This document shows positions 31,764 through 37,144 of a stretch of 37,144 nt of DNA, one piece after another. The notes under the pieces were generated by a model. It was not told the origin of the DNA. It did no database searches and saw only the letters and a program-made list of their open reading frames with translations. The translations under genes were made by a program, and so were the position numbers. Origin of the DNA: Actinomycetota bacterium (lineage in GTDB: Bacteria; Actinomycetota; Acidimicrobiia; Acidimicrobiales; Ilumatobacteraceae); the NCBI GenBank assembly GCA_005787785.1, contig SXZT01000107.1, positions 1 through 37,144 on the forward strand, written 5' to 3'. Position 1 is the first letter of the stretch. Each line of letters opens with the position of its first letter.

Positions 31764-32564
31764 ATGAAATTTGTCATTGCCACTCTCTTTGCGTTGGCGT
31801 CGCTCGCCGTCGCCGGGTCCGCCGAGGCGCAAACCGACATCGAGGTCGGCGGCAACGGCCGCACGCTGATCGTTGGGCTAAATGTGGGCGAGCCCGGTCA
31901 CCGTGAAACGAGCGCCTGTCGGTGGAACACGACAGTTGTCACCGATGGAGACGAAACACCACACCGCATGGTGCGTGACGGGGTCACCTATCGCTGGTTC
32001 GCGCGCATCTGCCCATCCACCACGACGGCGGGAGGCTTCGAGATGACGTACCACTGGGTGCCGGTGGTGTCTCAACAAACGATGGCAACCCAGGCATCGA
32101 CCCTTGCCATCGGTCTCATTCCCGTACCGATCGTCGGCACCTCGCCGCCCGCCCATCGCGGCATCGTCAAGGTTCCGATGTGGTGGTGGGTCTCACGGTC
32201 TTCGTGGCGGACGGTGAGTGTCAGCGTATGGCTGCCGACACCGACGGGACCCGTCACCGTGCGCGCCACGGCCAAACCGGTCCGGCTACTCGTCGACCCG
32301 GCCGACCCCACGGTGTTTGGCGGCGGCCGACGGACCTGCCGGGGGCCCGGCTTGGCGTGGAACGAGGCAATGGGTGACGACGCCCTCGGAACCTGCCAGC
32401 ACACCTACAACCACGCCGTCCGCGATGCCCGCGCCAGGGTCTCGATCGAATGGGCGATCTCATGGAAGTCAAACAGGGGCGGGGCGGGGCGCCTCCCAAA
32501 CCGGGAAACCACCCGCACGGTGCGCGTCGCAGTGGGTGAAATTCAGGCGCTGGTGAGCGACTGA
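31764..32564 (+). CDS. Secreted beta-rich protein of unknown function
   Basis: 266 residues. Sec signal peptide MKFVIATLFALASLAVAGSAEA, probably cut after AEA (residue 22). The mature part has WWWVSRSSWRTVSVSVWLPTP and a later CRGPGLAWNEA...CQHTYNHA with two cysteines that may form a disulfide, then ARVSIEWAISW. The arrangement resembles secreted actinobacterial proteins often mislabelled ATP/GTP-binding protein; I see no P-loop in it. No membrane anchor or sorting signal. An AAAGGA (31751-31756) stands 7 nt before ATG 31764. Divergent from helD over 156 bp. Might belong to a Tad or envelope locus elsewhere (speculation). Confidence 0.8.
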   Translation: MKFVIATLFALASLAVAGSAEAQTDIEVGGNGRTLIVGLNVGEPGHRETSACRWNTTVVTDGDETPHRMVRDGVTYRWFARICPSTTTAGGFEMTYHWVPVVSQQTMATQASTLAIGLIPVPIVGTSPPAHRGIVKVPMWWWVSRSSWRTVSVSVWLPTPTGPVTVRATAKPVRLLVDPADPTVFGGGRRTCRGPGLAWNEAMGDDALGTCQHTYNHAVRDARARVSIEWAISWKSNRGGAGRLPNRETTRTVRVAVGEIQALVSD

Positions 32565-32653
32565 CAAAAGAAAAAAAGATGCGGGCACAGGTTCTCACCG
32601 TGGAACTGCCGTTATACGCTCAGAAGTCAAGTAATCGAGAAACGAGAAATGTG

Positions 32654-32854
32654 ATGGCAATTGGTACCGTGAAGTTCTTCAACGACGAGAAGGGCTACGG
32701 CTTCATCTCGCGCGACGACGGCGAAGACATCTTCGTCCACTTCTCCAACATCCAGGGAACCGGTCGGCGCACGCTCGTGTCGGGCCAGTCGGTCGAGTTC
32801 GATCTCGGCGAAGGTCGCAAGGGCGTCGAAGCCCACAACGTTCGTCCGCTCTAG
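32654..32854 (+). CDS. cspA: Cold-shock domain protein
   Basis: 66 residues, the standard CspA size. The RNA-binding motifs are KGYGFI (RNP1) and IFVHFS (RNP2), and the start MAIGTVKFFNDEKGYG is typical. It works as a single-stranded RNA/DNA chaperone in the cytoplasm. The ORF track starts at 32579; ATG 32654 gives the family N-terminus (GTG 32651 just before it is also possible). The 89-bp upstream gap is comparatively A-rich (AAAGAAAAAAAGATG after the upstream stop) and probably includes the promoter and an untranslated leader. No clear -10/-35 pair was found. Confidence 0.96.
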   Translation: MAIGTVKFFNDEKGYGFISRDDGEDIFVHFSNIQGTGRRTLVSGQSVEFDLGEGRKGVEAHNVRPL

Positions 32855-32873
32855 TCGGCAACGAAACCTTCGG

Positions 32874-32890
32874 CCGCGCCGACCGCGCGG
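32874..32890. terminator. Possible hairpin terminator between cspA and a convergent gene
   Basis: CCGCGC-CGACC-GCGCGG: a 6-bp all-GC stem with a 5-nt loop, 19 bp after the cspA stop. No T-run follows. Confidence 0.35.
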
Positions 32891-32897
32891 TGTGCAT

Positions 32898-33245
32898 TCA
32901 TCTCGCGGGACGGTGCCACACAGCGGTGCTCGGTCGCGCGCTCAATTCGTGTGAATCGCCCTTGGCGACGCATGTCGCCGCGCAATCTGCGATCACTGTG
33001 TGATCGTCATGGTCATCGCGACACTCCCCTGCAGTGAGCGGCGGCCACACCAAGGTCACGACGCCGGTACGACCCACGTTGCTCGTGGTCTGCGAACCCA
33101 CGCGCACGACGAACGACTCGCCGGTCCATCGCGTGGCGACCGCCCGAATGTGCGGGCCGTCATCTGACGACGCAGTGACCACGTAGGCAAACGGTCGACG
33201 CGCAACTGCATCGGCAACTTGTGACGGGTCGATCCGCACACTCAC
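32898..33245 (-). CDS. Small flavin split-barrel (PPOX-like) protein
   Basis: 115 residues. The segment AYVVTASSDDGPHIRAVATRW and the later VGSQTTSNVGRTGVVTLVWPP match the pyridoxamine-phosphate-oxidase-like split barrel, which binds FMN, F420 or haem. The last third (CRDDHDDHTVIADCAATCVA) is cysteine- and aspartate-rich and ends STAVWHRPA, a usual end for this group. Substrate unknown. GTG 33245 has TAGTTT exactly 6 nt upstream. Divergent from the next small gene, convergent with cspA. Confidence 0.72.
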   Translation of the reverse strand: MSVRIDPSQVADAVARRPFAYVVTASSDDGPHIRAVATRWTGESFVVRVGSQTTSNVGRTGVVTLVWPPLTAGECRDDHDDHTVIADCAATCVAKGDSHELSARPSTAVWHRPAR

Positions 33246-33251
33246 GTGTCG

Positions 33252-33257
33252 AAACTA
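33252..33257 (-). promoter_or_regulatory. Putative leaderless -10 element of the PPOX-like gene
   Basis: Minus-strand TAGTTT, 6 nt, GTG 33245. Confidence 0.45.
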
Positions 33258-33278
33258 CCAGTCACTCCCCTGCCTGCC

Positions 33279-33284
33279 TACACT
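33279..33284 (+). promoter_or_regulatory. Putative leaderless -10 element of the 182-residue gene
   Basis: TACACT, 6 nt, GTG 33291. This is what decides the start of that gene. Confidence 0.5.
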
Positions 33285-33290
33285 TGCGGC

Positions 33291-33839
33291 GTGACAACCT
33301 CTCGCGATTCGATCATTCTCGAACGTCGCTTCGTCAACGCACTTGCAGCACTCGGTGACGAAAGTCTGGCTGCGGCAGCGCTCGCTCTCGACGACGACCT
33401 GCGCGACGTGCTCGCCCAGGTGGCCGGCCTCGGAGCGACCGCGTTCGATGATGGGACGACGCTCGCTGAACGCATTCGCGACGGGGCACATCGTCGTCGC
33501 TGTGCGGGCGATGTGTGCGTGGTTCTGTGCGAACCGTGCACCAGTCATAGCATCGAGGTGCTCGGGTCCGCATCCGACGACCCGACGCTCGACGACCTCA
33601 CGGCGATCCTTCCCGACGCGATCGAGAAATTCGGTCTCGATGTCGTCAAGCTGATGGCCATCCAGTACTCACTCTCGCTGCAGGGATTCAAGAAATTGAT
33701 CGCCACCGATGACCGGTTTGCTCTGCCGGTTTCACAGAGCCCCGCGACCCAACTGCGCATCGTCGACGAAGAGGCCCAGGCCGCCAAGCGCGCCGCGCGC
33801 AAGGAACGTCGCGCTGCCGAGAAGGCGAAAAAGCGCTAA
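33291..33839 (+). CDS. Unrecognised 182-residue protein with basic C-terminal tail
   Basis: No family recognised. Mostly helical; a central CVVLCEPCTSHSIEVLG has a CxxC that could bind metal or form a disulfide. The last 25 residues (AKRAARKERRAAEKAKKR) are lysine/arginine/alanine-rich, a tail typical of nucleic-acid-associated proteins in actinobacteria. No signal peptide. The ORF track begins at GTG 33246, but that start would lie next to the divergent gene's first codon; GTG 33291 has the TACACT box at the leaderless distance. Its final codons overlap a hairpin that terminates the convergent gene. Confidence 0.7.
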   Translation: MTTSRDSIILERRFVNALAALGDESLAAAALALDDDLRDVLAQVAGLGATAFDDGTTLAERIRDGAHRRRCAGDVCVVLCEPCTSHSIEVLGSASDDPTLDDLTAILPDAIEKFGLDVVKLMAIQYSLSLQGFKKLIATDDRFALPVSQSPATQLRIVDEEAQAAKRAARKERRAAEKAKKR

Positions 33840-33847
33840 ACGCGCTT
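33831..33847 (-). terminator. Intrinsic-type terminator for the F420/PPOX gene
   Basis: AAGCGC-GTTTA-GCGCTT on the minus strand followed by more T (GCGCTTTTTC), 7 bp after the minus-strand stop. It overlaps the last codons of the convergent 182-residue gene. Confidence 0.5.
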
Positions 33848-33853
33848 CCTTCG

Positions 33854-34273
33854 TCAGTGACGACCGAGCACCCGGTCGGGAGAGAGGGCGATCACGACCC
33901 GCATCGCGGTCGCCGGGTCGAAGGCCGAGCCGTCGGCATGCCCGTGTTTGCGAACGACGGCATCACGCAGGGCGAAATCGGGGTCGTCCTCCACATCGAG
34001 CGCACCGCGCAATTCGACGTAGTGCGATGGGTTGTGCGGGTCGATCACGCTGAAGGAGCCACGTCCGGCGCGCAGCGCGTTCACGTGCTTTTGTCGCCGC
34101 GCATGGGTGCTGACGAGGATCTCTCCGTCCCGCCAGAGGAACCAAACGGGGGTCGCATTCGGGTCGCCCTGGGCGTCAATAATGCACAGGGTGCCTGTCG
34201 TGGGCTCGCTGAGAATGCGTTCTGCGTTCGCCGTCAACCGGAACTGTTTCGGCGACTTTGCGTTTTCGTTCAT
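33854..34273 (-). CDS. PPOX-class F420- or flavin-dependent protein
   Basis: 139 residues of the split-barrel flavoprotein superfamily. TTGTLCIIDAQGDPNATPVWFLW is the usual first half (one strand with NATPVWF), ILVSTHARRQKHVNALRAG carries the basic residues expected to hold the cofactor phosphate, and YVELRGALDVEDDPD ends the barrel. In actinobacteria many such proteins use coenzyme F420, for example as reductases or biliverdin reductases; the cofactor cannot be proven here. ATG 34273 with an upstream GGGGG stretch as a possible ribosome site. Divergent from the pyrimidine operon. Confidence 0.83.
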   Translation of the reverse strand: MNENAKSPKQFRLTANAERILSEPTTGTLCIIDAQGDPNATPVWFLWRDGEILVSTHARRQKHVNALRAGRGSFSVIDPHNPSHYVELRGALDVEDDPDFALRDAVVRKHGHADGSAFDPATAMRVVIALSPDRVLGRH

Positions 34274-34304
34274 GGGACAACCCCCTTTTTCAATCGCTCT
34301 TTTG

Positions 34305-34320
34305 TGTCACTACTATGACA
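34305..34320. promoter_or_regulatory. Dyad between the PPOX gene and the pyrimidine operon
   Basis: TGTCA-CTACTA-TGACA: perfect 5-bp arms, 6-bp centre. Candidate operator for the divergent promoters. It lies directly before a near-perfect AAAGGAGG (34320-34327) that has no start codon at a normal distance. Confidence 0.45.
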
Positions 34321-34343
34321 AAGGAGGGACTGAACAAATCGTA

Positions 34344-34377
34344 AACCCCTCGCGGAAGCGTTCAGAGGGAAGGGGTT
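34344..34377 (+). promoter_or_regulatory. Leader hairpin that may hide the ribosome site of the ureidopropionase gene
   Basis: AACCCCT (34344-34350) is the exact complement of AGGGGTT (34371-34377). The right arm contains the only Shine-Dalgarno-like AGGGG before ATG 34384, so pairing would mask it. Loop of 20 nt. Confidence 0.4.
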
Positions 34378-34383
34378 CGCGAG

Positions 34384-35238
34384 ATGGCGAACAATGTGCG
34401 AGCGGCACCGCTGCAAACCGATTGGCCCGGCTCGAAAGAGGCCATGATCGACAAGCACGAGGCTGCGGCCCACGAGGCGAAGAAGCAGGGAGCCCAGGTC
34501 ATGTGCTTCCAGGAACTCTTCTACGGGCCGTACTTCTGCCAGGTGCAGGATGCCGAGTACTACGCGTACACCGAATACATCCCCGATGGCCCGACGACGC
34601 AGCGGTTCCAGAGCGTGGCGAAGGAACTGGGCATGGTCCTCGTGCTGCCGATGTACGAAGTCGTTCAGCCGGGCGTGTACTACAACACCGCCGCGGTGAT
34701 CGATGCCGACGGCACCTACCTCGGCAAGTACCGCAAGCAGCACATCCCTCAGGTCAAGGGCTTCTGGGAGAAGTTCTATTTCAAACCCGGTAACGGCGGC
34801 TACCCCGTGTTCGAAACCGCAGTCGGCAAGGTCGGCGTCTACATCTGTTACGACCGCCACTTTCCGGAAGGTTGGCGCGCACTCGGTGTGAACGGTGCCG
34901 AGATCGTGTTCAACCCGTCGGCAACACACCGTGGCCTCTCCGAATACCTGTGGCGCCTCGAGCAGCCCGCATCAGCCGTGGCGAACATGTACTACGTCGG
35001 GGCGATCAACCGCGTCGGCATCGAGCCTCTGGGTGAAAACGACTTCTACGGCCAGTCGTACTTCGTCGACCCCGAGGGAAAGTTCGTCGGTGAGGTCGGC
35101 GACCCGTACAAGCCCGAACTGATCGTGCGCGACCTCGACATGGACAAAATCAAGCAGGTGCGCGACCGCTGGGCGTTCTACCGCGACCGCCGTCCCGACG
35201 CCTACGGAGATCTGATCGAAAGCCGCCTCGGCGGCTGA
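34384..35238 (+). CDS. Beta-ureidopropionase / N-carbamoyl amidohydrolase (nitrilase superfamily)
   Basis: 284 residues. Hydrolyses N-carbamoyl-beta-alanine (and N-carbamoyl-beta-aminoisobutyrate) to the amino acid, CO2 and ammonia, the third step of reductive pyrimidine breakdown. The nitrilase triad is E44 (CFQELFYGPYF), K118 (KYRKQHIP) and C155 (YICYDRHFPEG). The neighbouring dihydropyrimidinase makes its substrate, which supports this call over N-carbamoylputrescine amidase, a close relative. It is the first gene of the operon; dihydropyrimidinase follows 15 bp later. Cytoplasmic. Confidence 0.92.
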   Translation: MANNVRAAPLQTDWPGSKEAMIDKHEAAAHEAKKQGAQVMCFQELFYGPYFCQVQDAEYYAYTEYIPDGPTTQRFQSVAKELGMVLVLPMYEVVQPGVYYNTAAVIDADGTYLGKYRKQHIPQVKGFWEKFYFKPGNGGYPVFETAVGKVGVYICYDRHFPEGWRALGVNGAEIVFNPSATHRGLSEYLWRLEQPASAVANMYYVGAINRVGIEPLGENDFYGQSYFVDPEGKFVGEVGDPYKPELIVRDLDMDKIKQVRDRWAFYRDRRPDAYGDLIESRLGG

Positions 35239-35253
35239 GAAACAGGGGGACAC

Positions 35254-36678
35254 ATGGCACGCACACTCATCATCAACGGAACAATCATCAGCCCCACCGG
35301 CCTCAGCGCCGGTGACGTGCTGGTCGACGGCGAAACGATCGCGGCGATCTTCCAACCGGGTCAGGTGGCAGCACTCGGCGTGACCGCCGACCGCACGATC
35401 GACGCCAGGGGCAAATACGTCATTCCCGGTGGAATCGACGTGCACACCCACATGGAACTGCCCTTCGGCGGCACCGAAGCCTCGGACACCTTCGAAACCG
35501 GCAGCAATGCAGCGGCATGGGGCGGTGTCACCACGATCGTCGACATGGCGCTGCAGCGCTACGGCGAGAACGTGCAGCAGGGCCTGGCCACCTGGCACCG
35601 CAAGGCGGAGGGCAACTGCTCGATCGACTATGCGTTCCACCAGATCATCGGCGGCATCGACGACCAGTCGTTGAAGGACATGACCTACCTCGTCGAGAAC
35701 GAAGGCGTCACATCGTTCAAGTTGTTCATGGCTTACCCGGGTGTCTTCTACAGCGACGACGGCCAGATCCTGAAGGCGATGCAGACCGCAAGCGAGAACG
35801 GCGCGATGATCATGATGCACGCCGAGAACGGCATCGCAATCGACGTGCTCGTCGCGCAGCACCTGGCGCGCCGCGAAACCGACCCGAAGTATCACTCGAT
35901 CAGCCGTCCGAGCCTGCTCGAAGGCGAGGCCACGCACCGCGCAATCGTTCTGTCGAAGGTCGCCGGCAACGTTCCGCTGTACATCGTGCACATGTCGGCG
36001 TCCGAAGCCCTCGACGAAGTGGCCCAAGCCCAGAACGAGGGCTTGAACGTCTTCGCCGAAACCTGTCCGCAGTACCTCTACATGACGCTCGAAGACCACC
36101 TGGCCCAGCCGGGTTTCGAGGGTGCGAAGTACGTCTGCAGCCCGCCGATTCGCTCGAAGCACGACCACCGGCACCACCACCAGGACCTGTGGAAGGGCCT
36201 GCGCATGAACGAACTCGCCATCGTGTCCACCGACCATTGCCCGTTCTGCATGAAGGACCAGAAGGAACTCGGCATGGGCGACTTCTCGAAGATCCCGAAC
36301 GGCATCGCCGGCGTCGAACACCGCATGGAGCTCATCTATCAGGGCGTCGTGTTGGGTGAGATCAGCCTCGAGCGTTGGGTCGAGACGTGCGCCACCACTC
36401 CGGCGCGCATGTTCGGCATGTACCCGAAGAAGGGCATCATCGCGCCGGGTTCCGACGCCGACATCGTCGTGTGGGACCCGAACGCACAGACGAAGATCGG
36501 CATCAACGACAAGCACCACATGAACACCGACCACAGCGCGTGGGAGGGAACGGTCATCGACGGAAAGGTCGACACCGTCATGTCACGCGGCATGATCGTG
36601 ATGGAAAACGACAAATTCACCGGCCGCAAGGGTCACGGCAGGTACGTGAAGCGTGGCCTCAGCCAGTACCTCCACTGA
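35254..36678 (+). CDS. hydA: Dihydropyrimidinase (D-hydantoinase)
   Basis: 474 residues, normal for the family. Opens dihydrouracil or dihydrothymine to the N-carbamoyl amino acid. All expected ligands of the two-zinc site are present: H64 and H66 (DVHTHMELPF), the carbamylated K156 (TSFKLFMAYPG), H189 (MMHAEN), H246 (YIVHMSASEA) and D327 (STDHCPF). The C-terminal HVWD-like region reads GSDADIVVWDPN. A purine-rich AACAGGGGGACAC precedes ATG 35254. The product feeds the preceding ureidopropionase. The oxidising or reducing first enzyme (dihydropyrimidine dehydrogenase) is not in the window. Confidence 0.96.
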   Translation: MARTLIINGTIISPTGLSAGDVLVDGETIAAIFQPGQVAALGVTADRTIDARGKYVIPGGIDVHTHMELPFGGTEASDTFETGSNAAAWGGVTTIVDMALQRYGENVQQGLATWHRKAEGNCSIDYAFHQIIGGIDDQSLKDMTYLVENEGVTSFKLFMAYPGVFYSDDGQILKAMQTASENGAMIMMHAENGIAIDVLVAQHLARRETDPKYHSISRPSLLEGEATHRAIVLSKVAGNVPLYIVHMSASEALDEVAQAQNEGLNVFAETCPQYLYMTLEDHLAQPGFEGAKYVCSPPIRSKHDHRHHHQDLWKGLRMNELAIVSTDHCPFCMKDQKELGMGDFSKIPNGIAGVEHRMELIYQGVVLGEISLERWVETCATTPARMFGMYPKKGIIAPGSDADIVVWDPNAQTKIGINDKHHMNTDHSAWEGTVIDGKVDTVMSRGMIVMENDKFTGRKGHGRYVKRGLSQYLH

Positions 36679-36694
36679 CAGAAAAGAGAACCAG

Positions 36695-37144
36695 ATGAAG
36701 CGCATTTCCCATTGGATCGACGGCAAGGTCGCCGCCGGCACGTCGGGCCGTTCCGGCAAGGTCTTCAACCCCGCCACCGGTGAGGTGCAGGCCGAGGTCG
36801 ACTTCGCCGACGTGTCGGAAATCGACAAAGCGGTGGCGACGGCAAAGGCGGCGTTGCCCGCATGGCGCGCCACCAACCTGTCGCGCCGCGCCGAGATCAT
36901 GTTCAACCTGCGTGAACTGATCGATGCCAACCGCAAGGAAATCGCATCTCTGCTCTCGCTCGAGCACGGCAAGGTCATCTCCGACGCCCTCGGTGAAGTT
37001 GCGCGTGGCCTCGAAAACATCGAGTTCGCGTGTGGCGTTCCGCACCTCATGAAGGGTTCGTACAGCGAACAGGCATCGTCGGGTGTCGACGTGTACAACA
37101 TCCGCCAACCCCTCGGTGTCGTCGCCGGCATCACTCCGTTCAAC
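36695..37144 (+). CDS. mmsA: CoA-acylating methylmalonate-semialdehyde dehydrogenase, 3' end outside window
   Basis: The first 150 residues are present; the frame is open to the last base and is therefore absent from the plus-strand ORF track. MKRISHWIDGKVAAGTSGR and the segment VFNPATGEVQAEV are typical, and it stops just after RQPLGVVAGITPFN, which is specific for MmsA-type aldehyde dehydrogenases. The catalytic cysteine lies beyond the window. It turns malonate or methylmalonate semialdehyde into acetyl- or propionyl-CoA, the fate of beta-alanine and beta-aminoisobutyrate after transamination; this fits the two upstream genes. Starts 16 bp after the dihydropyrimidinase stop, with GAAAAGAGAA as ribosome site. 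Confidence 0.93.
   Translation, partial: MKRISHWIDGKVAAGTSGRSGKVFNPATGEVQAEVDFADVSEIDKAVATAKAALPAWRATNLSRRAEIMFNLRELIDANRKEIASLLSLEHGKVISDALGEVARGLENIEFACGVPHLMKGSYSEQASSGVDVYNIRQPLGVVAGITPFN

Noticed and set aside
32579-32653. N-terminal extension of the cold-shock protein
   Set aside because: The extra 25 residues do not belong to the CspA fold; the region is better explained as promoter and untranslated leader.
34972-36534. 520-residue minus-strand ORF opposite ureidopropionase and dihydropyrimidinase
   Set aside because: Val/His/Asp-rich shadow of two clear metabolic genes; its frame mirrors their third-position GC bias.

Overview
The window is a gene-dense, high-GC (roughly 64 % by eye) stretch of bacterial chromosome from an actinobacterium, most likely a member of the class Acidimicrobiia. 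The phylum call rests on a WhiB1-type regulator next to a PdtaS-type histidine kinase (the same neighbour pair as Rv3219/Rv3220c in Mycobacterium), on DUF3090 and DUF3107 proteins, an SCO1664-type protein, a pair of Rv3679/Rv3680-like Get3 ATPases, a HelD/HelR-type helicase and a 1.5-kb-residue-class Lhr helicase. The class call is weaker and comes from the overall mixture, in particular a complete System I cytochrome c maturation operon, which is not the usual actinobacterial route. I see no phage, transposase, CRISPR, tRNA or rRNA. No gap between genes is longer than about 160 bp.

Layout. 1-1.3 kb: end of an HSL-type esterase and a family 5 uracil-DNA glycosylase. 1.3-4.2 kb: a translationally coupled trio (histidine phosphatase, DUF3090, PI3K-like SCO1664 protein) and an unknown 326-residue protein. 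4.2-7.7 kb: etfBA, a diacylglycerol-kinase-like lipid kinase and a glycerophosphodiester phosphodiesterase. 7.8-11.8 kb: whiB1, then on the other strand DUF3107, two Get3/ArsA-like ATPases and pdtaS. 11.9-13.9 kb: Mrp Fe-S carrier ATPase and a divergent SufR-like Fe-S regulator, separated by a short intergenic region packed with dyads and five perfect 14-bp tandem repeats. 13.9-21.0 kb: the operon ccmABCDEF-dsbE-ccmH-ccmI plus a sulfite-oxidase-like molybdoprotein, most junctions being 4-bp start/stop overlaps. 21-24 kb: an unusual sortase with a C-terminal membrane module, a crotonase lacking its catalytic glutamates, a small membrane protein and a TetR regulator. 24-29.5 kb: Lhr helicase, a DtxR-family regulator with an altered metal site, and a lipoprotein. 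29.5-34.3 kb: HelD/HelR-like RNA polymerase recycling ATPase, a secreted protein, a cold-shock protein, two flavin/F420 split-barrel proteins and a small unknown. 34.4-37.1 kb: reductive pyrimidine degradation genes (ureidopropionase, dihydropyrimidinase, start of methylmalonate-semialdehyde dehydrogenase).

How the parts work together. The ccm genes together load haem onto apocytochromes outside the membrane. EtfAB passes electrons from acyl-CoA dehydrogenases. Mrp plus SufR suggests a local Fe-S homeostasis unit, and the pyrimidine genes form one catabolic operon. A striking window-wide feature is that at least thirteen genes have a TANNNT hexamer placed 5-9 nt before the start codon, the geometry of leaderless or nearly leaderless transcription. 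This also helped choose several start codons (for example the glycosylase at 1289, the SufR-like gene at 13174 and the small unknown at 33291).
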